A stretch of 64,000 nucleotides of DNA from UKL13-2 sp038321965 (GTDB lineage: Bacteria > Pseudomonadota > Gammaproteobacteria > Burkholderiales > Usitatibacteraceae). The stretch covers positions 20,282 to 84,281 of the forward strand of contig JBBQFL010000014.1 of NCBI GenBank assembly GCA_038321965.1, written 5' to 3'. The notes beneath the pieces are model-generated. The model made no database searches and was not told the origin of the DNA. It saw nothing but the letters and a program-made list of their open reading frames with translations. Position numbers and translations under genes: made by a program. Position 1 is the stretch's first letter, and each line of letters starts with the position of its first letter. Below are positions 24,235-37,506 of the stretch, one piece after another.

Positions 24235-26212
24235 TGCCTGACCGAAAACCCCACGGCACCAGCAACGACGCGCCACTTCAGCATATCTGGCACCACAAAG
24301 AATTTCCATTGACATCAATTTTGAGACGGTTTTCCGCCGACAGCAAGGGCTAGGCAAGCATTCAAGCAAAAATCTTCGACCAACTTTGTCGGTCATTCGT
24401 GCCGACAATAATAGTTGCGCCCGGTACCAAAACGCGTGAACGATTTCACTCTGAAACACACTAAAAGTGGTGCAATAAAACGTCATGTTTTGGGAGGGAA
24501 ATAAGACCATGCGCGTCGTCCAACATCCGCAAATGAGCATCGGTGAAGTCGACGTCTCCAGGATCACCTTCGATCCCCGCTCCCGCGACGACATCCCCAA
24601 GATACTGCGCGGTCTGCAACATCTCTACACCGACCTCGCGCTACGCGCAGCCGTGTTTGAATTGCTCACCAGCCAAATTGCCCCCAAGGTCAACAAAGAC
24701 AACGGTCGTCCCGGCATGACCCTCTGGGCGATTCTGGTCTGCGGTGTTGTCAGGCTCGACTTGAATATCGACTACGACCGCCTGCAGGAACTCGTCAATC
24801 ACCATGACACCCTGCGCCAGATGTTGGGCCACGGCGAGTTTGATAAAGCGCCTTACGCATTCCAAACGCTCAAAGACAATGTCATGCTGCTGACCCCTGA
24901 GCTGCTCGACCAGATCAACCAGATCGTCGTCTCCGCCGGGCACGCACTACTCAAAAAAAAAGAAAACGAAGCGCTGCGTGGGCGCTGCGATTCATTTGTG
25001 GTTGAAACCAACGTTCACTATCCGACTGACATCAATCTACTCTTTGATGCGATGCGCAAAGTCATCACCCTCACCGCGCAGTGGTGCGATGCCCATGACC
25101 TGAGTGACTGGCGGCAATCGGCTTACAACATCGGCCATGTCAAACGTTTCATGCGCACGGCCCAGAACAAGAAGCGCAGTAAAGCCAGTTCTGAGGAGCA
25201 ACAGCTAAAGAATGCAGTACTCATCAAAGCCGCGCATCACGACTATCTCGATGTCGCCCGGCAGTATCTGCAAAGCGCCACGGAAACCGTCACCAAGCTT
25301 GCCGGGCTTGGCGACACCACGATGCTTGGGCTGACCAGGAAGATCGAGATTGACGGCTTCATGCGTCATGCTGATCGCCAGATCGACCAGATCAAGCGTC
25401 GGGTCATCGACGGGCAAACGATCGGGCATGCCGAGAAGGTATTCTCGATCTTTGAGCCGCACACCGAATGGATCAGCAAGGGCAAAGCGGGCGTGCCGGT
25501 GGAGTTGGGGGTCAAGGTATGCATTCTCGAAGACCAGCACCAGTTCATTCTGCATCACCAGGTCATGGAACAAAAAGCCGATGACCAGGTAACGGTGTCG
25601 ATGGTGGTCGAGGCGAAGGCGCGTTTCCCGACACTGAACGTGTGCAGCTTCGACAAGGGTTTCCACTCCCCGGAGAACCAGACGGTGTTGAAAGCGCAGT
25701 TGGCGCTGGTCGTGCTACCCCGCAAGGGCAAGCTATCGGCGCCAGCGCGCGCGATTGAGCAATCGAAGGCGTTCGTCGCAGCCCGCCGTGCACACTCGGC
25801 CGTGGAGTCAACGATCAACGGGCTGGAGGTACACGGACTCGATAGGTGCCCTGATCATGGCATTGCTGGCTTCAAGCGCTATGTGGCGTTGGCGGTGGTG
25901 GCGAGAAACATTCACCGCATCGGTGCGATCCTGGCGCAGCGCGAGCTGACCCGGCTACAGCGGGCGACAAAATACGCAGAGCGACAAACGATGCTCAAGC
26001 TGGCGATTTAGTGATGACGAAAGACGTGACGCTTAATGAGTTGCGGATGAGCTGTCCAGAGATTGGCTCGTTCAAAAACAGGCGAATTTCGCGTGACGAG
26101 GTCAAAACACCAGGCCTCAGCGAATTTCGGTGCCAGATTGCTGACGACAACCACCTTGCGGTAGAAAAGCGAGCCAGAAACTATTCTTAAAATAGGGGTT
26201 TTCGGTCTGGCA
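24235..26212 (+). mobile_element. Complete ISNCY-type insertion sequence
   Basis: Element of 1978 bases with ends TGCCTGACCGAAAACCCC (left) and TGCCAGACCGAAAACCCC (right, read inward), one mismatch in 18. It is flanked by the identical 8-bp CTAAATAG at 24227-24234 and 26213-26220, a convincing target duplication. It carries one intact transposase gene. The target was the loop of a palindrome inside gene-end repeat copy 2. The intact ends and gene suggest a recent insertion. Confidence 0.85.
24509..26011 (+). CDS. ISNCY-family transposase
   Basis: DDE-type transposase of 500 residues, full length for the ISNCY (ISDol1-like) group. Landmarks are FVVETNVHYPTDINLLFDAM, CSFDKGFHSPENQ with the middle catalytic Asp, and the C-terminal block ending HSAVESTINGLEVHGLDRCP, then FKRYVALAVVARNIHRIG. 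The ATG at 24509 follows GGGAGG by about ten bases; an in-frame ATG at 24485 would include this site in the coding region. The reading frame is unbroken, so the element may still be mobile. Confidence 0.88.
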   Translation: MRVVQHPQMSIGEVDVSRITFDPRSRDDIPKILRGLQHLYTDLALRAAVFELLTSQIAPKVNKDNGRPGMTLWAILVCGVVRLDLNIDYDRLQELVNHHDTLRQMLGHGEFDKAPYAFQTLKDNVMLLTPELLDQINQIVVSAGHALLKKKENEALRGRCDSFVVETNVHYPTDINLLFDAMRKVITLTAQWCDAHDLSDWRQSAYNIGHVKRFMRTAQNKKRSKASSEEQQLKNAVLIKAAHHDYLDVARQYLQSATETVTKLAGLGDTTMLGLTRKIEIDGFMRHADRQIDQIKRRVIDGQTIGHAEKVFSIFEPHTEWISKGKAGVPVELGVKVCILEDQHQFILHHQVMEQKADDQVTVSMVVEAKARFPTLNVCSFDKGFHSPENQTVLKAQLALVVLPRKGKLSAPARAIEQSKAFVAARRAHSAVESTINGLEVHGLDRCPDHGIAGFKRYVALAVVARNIHRIGAILAQRELTRLQRATKYAERQTMLKLAI

Positions 26213-26302
26213 CTAAATAGGGTGAGAAATGACAATGTGAAGTTGTTCGCCGTGACTTAGGTTGCGTTCGACCGATGCGGCCAACGCTACAGACAGCGAT
26301 CG

Positions 26303-27802
26303 CTAAGCCGCGTAGAAATGCCCATGAAAGCAGGCAGGCACCCAGTATGGCAACCGAACCATTGCCATCGGTCCAGCCGCCAGATTGCCGGCCTCAAAAA
26401 CGCTGCCGAAGGTCTGCTGGCGCTTGACGTCAAAACCGACGCCGACTAGATAGCCTTCGCCTTCCCGGTCGCTGCCGGGTTTTGGCACAAACACATGCTC
26501 TTCGACGGTCGCTGCGTCACCAAATGAATAGCGATCCGTCTTGCCGCTCTCAACATCCAGCCGCATGATGCCATTCAGACCGCCTGACTGCTGGTTGCTG
26601 GCATACGGGTAATAGATGCTGCGATTGCGCCTGGCCACCATGCGCGGATCGATACGCGGAAACTCCACATCGTCGTTGAGGCCGCTCAGATCGACCCTAC
26701 CCCTGTTCAGATCGATACGCAGAAACGCCGGGTGCGCGCCATCGGCTGGCGCACGCTCTCCACGCATCAGTTTTGGCATCCACTCATTTATGATCGACAG
26801 ATTCTTGCTCTTCACATAGTCGACACGGATGATGTTGCTCTCCTCCCAGGCATTGCCAAAGTGAAACACCATATGTGCGGGCATGTCGATGATGCGCCGC
26901 TTGCTGAAATCCGATTTATCGATGATCAGCACTTTCGTTGGTGCGTTCGCGTCCCAGCTCATCGCCTGGCCGATGCCTTTGCCGTCGCGCACGGCCTGAT
27001 AATCAATGCCGATCGGCGGCAGAACGAAGATGATGTGCTGCTGAGATACCGTGAAGTCGTGCACCATGCCTGCCGCGGGCATATCAAATACGGCATGGCG
27101 CAGCAACTCACCCTTGGCACTGATGTGGTAGATGACCATCTTGCCCATCAATGTGCCGAAATTCCAGAATGTGCCATCGGCTTCAATTTTCGGGTGTGCC
27201 GAGAAGGGCATCGCTTTCAACTCTGGCGCCCACGTCACCAGACCGCGCGTCTCAAGTGTTTCCGGGTCTAATGCCGTTGCCGAGCCGCCTTCCCACATCG
27301 CGAGCAGCCGGTCGCCCAGCCGGACGACATTTGTGTTTGCGGTGTTCATGTCGTCGCTAGTGCGAATCGGCATTTTCGCCTTGATACTGCTGCCAAACGC
27401 CGGCACCAGGAATTCATTGGCCTGCTGCTCGGCGACGAATTTCTTCGTTTGCACGAAGCGCGCCTGATGCGAAACGCCTTTGTCGCTGAATCGCCAGGCA
27501 TTCACCAGCCCATCACCATCAAACCAGTGCGAGTAGCGCTGGCCACCACGCTCGAACAGGCCGGGTCCGTTGCGAAAAAAGGTGCCGCGCAAATCTGCCG
27601 GAATGCGGCCCTCGATCATGGCGCGTTCGCAGGAAACATCCTGGCCGTTAAAGCCGCGCATGGGCGTCAGGCTGGGATGAAACTCGAGCTGAGTTGACGC
27701 AATACCTTGTGCACTGGCAGCTGCCGTGTTTAGCATAGCCATTGGCAGTGCGGTCACGGCCAGCGCCGTGCCTGTCGATTTTAAAAATGAACGGCGATTC
27801 AT
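26303..27802 (-). CDS. Tat-exported carotenoid oxygenase
   Basis: Enzyme of 499 residues in the carotenoid cleavage dioxygenase (RPE65) family, which splits a double bond of carotenoids or stilbene-like compounds with a four-His iron. A twin-arginine signal (NRRSFLKSTGTALAVTA) predicts folded export. Putative iron histidines lie in FSAHPKIEADG, MVHDFTVSQQH, MVFHFGNAWEE and the extreme C-terminus FHGHFYAA. Other family blocks are GTFFRNGPGLFERGG and HWFDGDGLVNAWRF. It starts nine bases after a DUF2141 gene, so the two are one operon. Substrate not assignable. Confidence 0.9.
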   Translation of the reverse strand: MNRRSFLKSTGTALAVTALPMAMLNTAAASAQGIASTQLEFHPSLTPMRGFNGQDVSCERAMIEGRIPADLRGTFFRNGPGLFERGGQRYSHWFDGDGLVNAWRFSDKGVSHQARFVQTKKFVAEQQANEFLVPAFGSSIKAKMPIRTSDDMNTANTNVVRLGDRLLAMWEGGSATALDPETLETRGLVTWAPELKAMPFSAHPKIEADGTFWNFGTLMGKMVIYHISAKGELLRHAVFDMPAAGMVHDFTVSQQHIIFVLPPIGIDYQAVRDGKGIGQAMSWDANAPTKVLIIDKSDFSKRRIIDMPAHMVFHFGNAWEESNIIRVDYVKSKNLSIINEWMPKLMRGERAPADGAHPAFLRIDLNRGRVDLSGLNDDVEFPRIDPRMVARRNRSIYYPYASNQQSGGLNGIMRLDVESGKTDRYSFGDAATVEEHVFVPKPGSDREGEGYLVGVGFDVKRQQTFGSVFEAGNLAAGPMAMVRLPYWVPACFHGHFYAA

Positions 27803-27811
27803 GTTGGCACC

Positions 27812-28252
27812 CTATCTGATGGTGATGACGTGCTTCTTGTCGTCCTTGCCGAGGGCAAATTTGGCCTTGTCGAACGACGGCGGCCCAAAGCTGCCGCTGG
27901 CATCGTTGGAGAACGCGTATGGTTCGATGGGCATACCGACAGCGTTGGTGTCAAGCTTGTTGTTGCTGTTTTCATCGATGAATAGCGAGATCGCGTATTC
28001 GCCTTCGGCAAGATCGTTGAATGTGACCGAAACACCGGCTTTGACCGCAGCCGTCGTGCGAATATCGGTGGCTTTGCCCATCCATTTGTCACTCGCTTTA
28101 TAGAGCGCGACCATGACGGCACCCTTGTCGCCAACGTCGCCTTTCACTTCAATTGTGAGATTGGCCGCAAAAACTGGTGATGCGACGATGGTAGAAAAGC
28201 CGAATGCGAAGACTACAGCAGTGGCGATTTTGGCGTGACGGTGGGTTTTCAT
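27812..28252 (-). CDS. DUF2141 secreted protein
   Basis: Exported protein of 146 residues (signal peptide ends SPVFAA) matching DUF2141: VKGDVGDKGAVMVALYKASD, then FNDLAEGEYAISLFIDENSN, a Ca-site-like DENSNNKLD, and PYAFSNDASGSFGPPSFDKA. Function in the family is not established; members often sit beside carotenoid genes. Here it is immediately upstream of, and cotranscribed with, the carotenoid oxygenase, which supports a shared role (inference). Confidence 0.88.
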   Translation of the reverse strand: MKTHRHAKIATAVVFAFGFSTIVASPVFAANLTIEVKGDVGDKGAVMVALYKASDKWMGKATDIRTTAAVKAGVSVTFNDLAEGEYAISLFIDENSNNKLDTNAVGMPIEPYAFSNDASGSFGPPSFDKAKFALGKDDKKHVITIR

Positions 28253-28647
28253 GTTGGCTCCTGGTGGTTGGTTGGTGATGCGATGTCAGCACTTTGGCCT
28301 CGAACGGGGATCGTCCGTGCGGCTGTGCGACGAGTGGAAGATACGATTCGCCAACGGTAAACGACTGGCGCGAGCGGCGCGTCCCAATTTGGCTGAGTAG
28401 GCAAGTTGGCGTGTCCTCCAACCGAATCAATTGATGCCGTTACTATTGGTGGCGCTGAAGGGGTCAAAGGCACTATATTTGTCTGCACTATCGAGAGTTT
28501 CGTCGCCAGCGGGTCGTGCTCGCCCTCTCCCGAACGATCGGCCATCCGCTCCTTTAAACTGGCGTGGGCAATAAGGCCAATCATCAGGGCGGTGCCGAAA
28601 TACTCGACAACACGCGTCTGCCGCCCACTGGTCTTCGGAGTCCCAAA
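28253..28647. promoter_or_regulatory. Divergent intergenic region
   Basis: About 395 bases between the DUF2141/carotenoid-oxygenase operon (minus) and the M14 peptidase (plus). Promoters for both should be here. CGGAG at 28636-28640 is the binding site for the peptidase start. Nothing else recognised. Confidence 0.4.
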
Positions 28648-30420
28648 ATGATCTGTCGTATTGCTCTTGTCTTTGCCTTCGTTCTCGCCTATCCATCCTC
28701 CGTTCCCGCCGCTGGCAACCCCTTAAGCACTGCTGCAGAACGCTCAGGCTTCCAAACTACTGGCCGCTATGACGAAGTGATCAGGCTGTGCGCAGCGTAC
28801 GAAAAGACCTACCCGAAAGCCGTGCGCTGCCTAACATTCGGCCGCACACCAGAGGGTCGCCCGATGATGGCATTGATCGCGACGCGAACAGGCGTTTTTA
28901 CGGGAGCCGAAGCCAAAAAGCGCGGTATTCCCGTATTACTCGTGCAGGGTGGTATTCATGCCGGTGAGATCGACGGTAAGGATGCGGGATTTCTGGCGCT
29001 GCACGAGGCGCTGGAGAACCGTGCAGCCAACGGCGCGCTGGACAAGCAGGTACTGATCTTTGTACCCGTTTTCAATATCGACGGCCACGAGCGCTTCGGC
29101 AAATGGAATCGACCCAATCAGCGTGGCCCTGAAGAAATGGGCTGGCGTACCACCGCACAAAACTACAACCTTAACCGCGACTATGCCAAGGCCGATTCGC
29201 CCGAGATGCAGTCGATGCTGCGACTGGTCAACGACTGGGACCCAATTGCCACGATTGACCTGCACGTCACTGACGGCGCCAAATTCGAACACGATATCGC
29301 TATCATGGTTGAGCCGGTTTACGGCGGTGACGCGGCGCTGGCCAACGCCGGCAAGTCATTTCGCGACACCGTTGTGGCTGATCTAGCAAACACCGGCTCA
29401 CTGCCGTTAGCCTTCTATCCCTCGTTCAACGTTGCCGACGAGCCAACCTCTGGGTTTGTCGATGGCGTTTCGCCACCGCGTTTTTCGACCGGCTACTTCC
29501 TCACGCGCAATCGCTTTGGCATGCTGGTGGAAACCCATTCGTGGAAGGATTATCCGACTCGCGTGCGCATCACCCGGAATACCGTCATCTCGGTGCTCAA
29601 CCAAGCGGCGGCACATGGGCACGAATGGCTGAAAAAAGCGCATGAAGCCGATGCACGTTCGGCTAATGTTGCGGGAAAATCCGTTGCACTCACCTGGAAG
29701 GCTAGCGACAAAAGCCGCCCTATCGATTTCCGCGGTTACGAATACACGCGGACGATGTCGGATGTTTCGGGCGCATTGATGACGCGCTATGACGATACGA
29801 AACCGCAGATCTGGAAACTCAACCTGCGAGACGATGTGCAACCCGCTCTCACCGTGGTTGCGCCACGGGGCGGCTACCTGGTGCCAGCCACCCACGCAAT
29901 CTGGGCGGCTGAAAAGCTCTCCCAGCACGGCATTATGTTTCGGAGACTCACCAAACCTATGGCGAATGCTCCGCTGGAGTTATTCCGAGCAGAAAAAACA
30001 ACCTTGAGCGCTCAGTCCATCGAAGGACACCAGATGCTGAGCGTCACCGGTGAATGGAAAGCCGAAACCCGCCAGATTGAGGCAGGTAGTCTGTTCGTGC
30101 CAATCGCACAGGCAAAATCCTTGCTGGTGATGTCGTTGTTCGAGCCACGTGCACCAGATGCATTTCTCGCATGGGGCTTTTTCAACAACGCGTTTGAGCG
30201 CAAGGAGTACATGGAGGACTATGTCGCCGAGGATGTCGCCCGCGAACAATTGGCCGCCGACCCCGCGCTTGCCGCCGAATTCAACAAGCGGCTGGCGAGC
30301 GACGCCGAGTTCAGCAAGAGCCCCGCCGCGCGACTGACGTTTTTTGCCCGGCGCCATGCATCATGGGATGATCGCTTCAACCTCTATCCTGTCATGCGTA
30401 CAAATGACGTGCCGGAATGA
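28648..30420 (+). CDS. M14-family zinc carboxypeptidase-like protein
   Basis: Exported metallopeptidase of 590 residues (signal peptide ends VPAAG). The zinc pair is in GGIHAGEIDGKDAG (H-x-x-E) with the third ligand His in ATIDLHVTDG. The catalytic Glu is in LVETHSWKDYPTR, and the substrate Arg/Asn block is TAQNYNLNRDYAKADSPEM. The ATG at 28648 is chosen for its GGAG site and signal peptide; longer readings upstream have no signal character. The C-terminal 230 residues contain a beta-rich extension. Likely trims peptides or amino-acid conjugates in the periplasm. Confidence 0.87.
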   Translation: MICRIALVFAFVLAYPSSVPAAGNPLSTAAERSGFQTTGRYDEVIRLCAAYEKTYPKAVRCLTFGRTPEGRPMMALIATRTGVFTGAEAKKRGIPVLLVQGGIHAGEIDGKDAGFLALHEALENRAANGALDKQVLIFVPVFNIDGHERFGKWNRPNQRGPEEMGWRTTAQNYNLNRDYAKADSPEMQSMLRLVNDWDPIATIDLHVTDGAKFEHDIAIMVEPVYGGDAALANAGKSFRDTVVADLANTGSLPLAFYPSFNVADEPTSGFVDGVSPPRFSTGYFLTRNRFGMLVETHSWKDYPTRVRITRNTVISVLNQAAAHGHEWLKKAHEADARSANVAGKSVALTWKASDKSRPIDFRGYEYTRTMSDVSGALMTRYDDTKPQIWKLNLRDDVQPALTVVAPRGGYLVPATHAIWAAEKLSQHGIMFRRLTKPMANAPLELFRAEKTTLSAQSIEGHQMLSVTGEWKAETRQIEAGSLFVPIAQAKSLLVMSLFEPRAPDAFLAWGFFNNAFERKEYMEDYVAEDVAREQLAADPALAAEFNKRLASDAEFSKSPAARLTFFARRHASWDDRFNLYPVMRTNDVPE

Positions 30421-30545
30421 CGCTGTGCCTGCCGACGTTGCCCTGACGCTCATTACACCCCCATTACATCCTGTTACGCATTGCGGTTTGCGCTAACAAA
30501 CAGGAAAATGCCTAATCGAGGCACGACGCAATACAGGCAAAACAA

Positions 30546-35084
<4,539 letters not shown>

Positions 35085-35098
35085 CAGTCATCGCGCGC

Positions 35099-35172
35099 CG
35101 CCAAACACAAGCACTGGCGCGCATTTCAGACAGAAAATGGCTGAAACACGGCGCCAATTGGCGTTCTTCCAC
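35099..35172 (+). repeat. Gene-end repeat, copy 3
   Basis: Starts 15 bases after the mosaic gene's stop. Keeps the core CACAAGCACTGGCGCGC, a hairpin TTTCAG with CTGAAA around AAAATGG, and GGCGCCAATTGGCGTTCTTC. Same orientation as the gene in front of it. Confidence 0.65.
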
Positions 35173-35370
35173 CCGGACGATTTTCATAAGGCCGTCTGAC
35201 ACGCCTGACAGGGAGCGATTGTCATCGCTGCTCCCAATAGCGTTTAGAGTTTGCCCAATCAGCTCTGTGTTTACGCGACCCCGATTGAAGAAGATATCGC
35301 ACTTGTCGCATCCGGCGCGGCGAAACAACGCCTGACCAAACCAACGCACGCTCGCAACAGTGCTGCAGGC

Positions 35371-35398
35371 GATAAAAGGGGCCGCGCAAGGCGGCCCC
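35371..35398 (-). terminator. Rho-independent terminator
   Basis: Perfect 8-bp GC stem GGGGCCGC (35378-35385) with GCGGCCCC (35391-35398), loop GCAAG. On the minus strand it is followed by TTTTATC. It lies 46 bases beyond the stop of the minus-strand secreted-protein gene. Confidence 0.85.
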
Positions 35399-35444
35399 GA
35401 ACTTGGCGCAATTGTTATTCTTATTGCGTTATTTTTCTTGTTAT

Positions 35445-37037
35445 CTATGGATACGATTTGCCATCGACAAAGGCGCGCACCAGTTCGTTGGTCACCTTGG
35501 ATGTTTGCGGTGTGCCTGACCCTGAACAGGTGGTGGTATCGGTAAAGCTGCGTACGTTGCCGATGCTGGCGTTGTGACTGAATCCCGTGCCGGAGCACGT
35601 GAAGCTGGACCCGCCACCGGAAATACCACCTGGCAATCCAGTCACCGCTACCGTTGTCGAGCTGGAGAAGCGCGTCAATTCAGCGCGGCAAGCGGCGAAG
35701 CTGCCTGCTGGAACGGTCACACTTTCATTGGCGGTGAGCGTGACGCTATAGCTGTAATCCACCGTCGCGGTCGTACCGAATCCGCCTGCCGAACTATTGG
35801 CGACCGCCTTGAACACGCCGGCGTAAGTCTGGCCGATGGTGCCGAATTTTGGCGCATAGTCCACAGGCGAATAGGTGGTAGTGGAAATGACGTTGCCGCC
35901 AGCATCGAACGACTGCGTTGCGATCACACCAGCGGTAGCGCCACGATCCTCGTAGTAAACACGTGACGAGCCGTTAGTCGCCAGCACGCCATTGACGATG
36001 CTACGGTTTTCAACAATGGTTACAGGTGTGCCACCGAATGTGCCTGGCCCGATGACGGTTTGACGTGAAGCTGAAACGCTGCCAGTACCGGCGTCAGTCG
36101 CGCGATAGTCATAGGAATTGCCGGTCGTGAGGGAAATGCCGCTACGGCAGGTGCCGGTAGAAACCGGGGGGGCGCTGGTTGTCGTCGAGGAAGGATTGGT
36201 ACAGACGCTCACAGTGCTGCCAAAAACCTGACGAACGATATTCTTGGTACCCGTCACGCCATCGGCGCTGTAGGTCATCACGCCATGTTCGCCGTCGCTG
36301 AATCGAAAGCTGACATTGCCGACTGGTGGCGCCGTCAGTAACGACTGCTGACCATTGATCTGTGAAAATGGCGTGCCGGTTGCCCGGTATAACGGGCCGG
36401 CATAGCTGCCGTCGGCCTGCCGGGGAACGTTTGAACCGAACAGCCATTGCGCCGTCCCGTCGGTCGCATACGTGAACCACGCCACAAACAGAATATCGCC
36501 CTGATGTGCAAGGTTGACACCCCAGCCTGATTCTGCCGGCACCCACCATAAATCCTGATAATTCTGTGCTGACGTGCGCGATGTTGCCGCTGGCTGCGCA
36601 GTACAGGTGGTGCCGGTAGTAGTGTATTGCTGACGGGTGATTGATTTTGTCTGACTAACCGTGCCTATCGTGTACGCAACCGTGCCGGCGCTGTTGCTGC
36701 TGAAGCGGAACGTCGCGCTGCCGACGATGGTCGTGGTCTTAGAAGACGGCGCGCCATTGATGAGACTGAATGGCGTGCCCGTGGTCTGTGCCACTGGGCC
36801 GCTGTAGGTGCCATCGGCCTGACGGGTTGCTTGCACGATGTACCAGCGCGCCTTGCCGTCACTGCCGTAGGTGTACCACGGCGCAAAAATGACATCGCCC
36901 TGATGATTGAGCATCATCCCCCAGCCTGACTCATTCTGATTCCACCAGAGGTCGCTATAGTTTGGATTTGATTGCGCCCATGCGCTGCAAATAATCAACT
37001 GTGTAACCAGTCCGACGACGAGCCAGAATTTTTTCAT
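35445..37037 (-). CDS. Secreted protein with two Trp/Gly-rich domains
   Basis: Exported protein of 530 residues (signal peptide ends CSAWAQ). Two copies of the recurring domain occupy residues about 25-150 and 165-290: SDLWWNQNESGWGMMLNHQG with APWYTYGSDGKARWYIV, and QDLWWVPAESGWGVNLAHQG with AWFTYATDGTAQWLF. Residues about 305-530 are a separate beta-rich, Ser/Thr/Gly-rich domain (CRSGISLTTGNSYDYRATD, SVTVPAGSFAACRAEL) of unknown role. The ATG at 37037 opens the signal peptide. It lies downstream of the kinase and sigma-factor genes on the same strand but beyond their terminator, so it has its own promoter. Confidence 0.8.
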   Translation of the reverse strand: MKKFWLVVGLVTQLIICSAWAQSNPNYSDLWWNQNESGWGMMLNHQGDVIFAPWYTYGSDGKARWYIVQATRQADGTYSGPVAQTTGTPFSLINGAPSSKTTTIVGSATFRFSSNSAGTVAYTIGTVSQTKSITRQQYTTTGTTCTAQPAATSRTSAQNYQDLWWVPAESGWGVNLAHQGDILFVAWFTYATDGTAQWLFGSNVPRQADGSYAGPLYRATGTPFSQINGQQSLLTAPPVGNVSFRFSDGEHGVMTYSADGVTGTKNIVRQVFGSTVSVCTNPSSTTTSAPPVSTGTCRSGISLTTGNSYDYRATDAGTGSVSASRQTVIGPGTFGGTPVTIVENRSIVNGVLATNGSSRVYYEDRGATAGVIATQSFDAGGNVISTTTYSPVDYAPKFGTIGQTYAGVFKAVANSSAGGFGTTATVDYSYSVTLTANESVTVPAGSFAACRAELTRFSSSTTVAVTGLPGGISGGGSSFTCSGTGFSHNASIGNVRSFTDTTTCSGSGTPQTSKVTNELVRAFVDGKSYP

Positions 37038-37447
37038 GTCAACCCTATAAACGATTCTTGATAAATGGATGTGCGGCGGCGCAATGACTGACGGCGTCGC
37101 CCCTACGTATGAATGCAGTAAAAACAAATCGAACCCCAAAAACCGTGATCCACTAGCGGAAGCCACTTCGCAAACTCAGGTGCCAGGTAGTTGAGTTCTG
37201 TTTGCTCGACGACATCGTTTCGCGCGCCTATGAGTTGCCCCACACACAGGGTGAAGGCTTTATCGACACGCTGGATCGGTTCACTTCAGGCTTCCGTTGA
37301 GATTCTAGATTGGGCAATAGTTTCTATTCCTAACCTTTAAAAGCGGGATTGTTCAAAAAATCGGCTCATTTTTGGAATATTTATTTTGATCACAATGGTT
37401 GCGCGCCTGAAACGCCGGAAAAAATGCGATCAAATTTAGCAGGGCGC
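37038..37447. other. Intergenic region
   Basis: About 410 AT-richer bases between the secreted-protein gene and the terminator of the kinase gene. The promoter of the secreted-protein gene is expected here. No gene seen. Confidence 0.4.
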
Positions 37448-37482
37448 AAAAAAAAATGCCGAACAGATTTCTCCGTTCGGCA
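37448..37482 (-). terminator. Rho-independent terminator of the kinase operon
   Basis: Stem TGCCGAAC (37457-37464) with GTTCGGCA (37475-37482), loop of ten bases. On the minus strand it is followed by a run of nine T. It sits 25 bases after the kinase stop. Confidence 0.9.
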
Positions 37483-37506
37483 CCCTCGGTTGTGTTCAGA
37501 CCTTCG

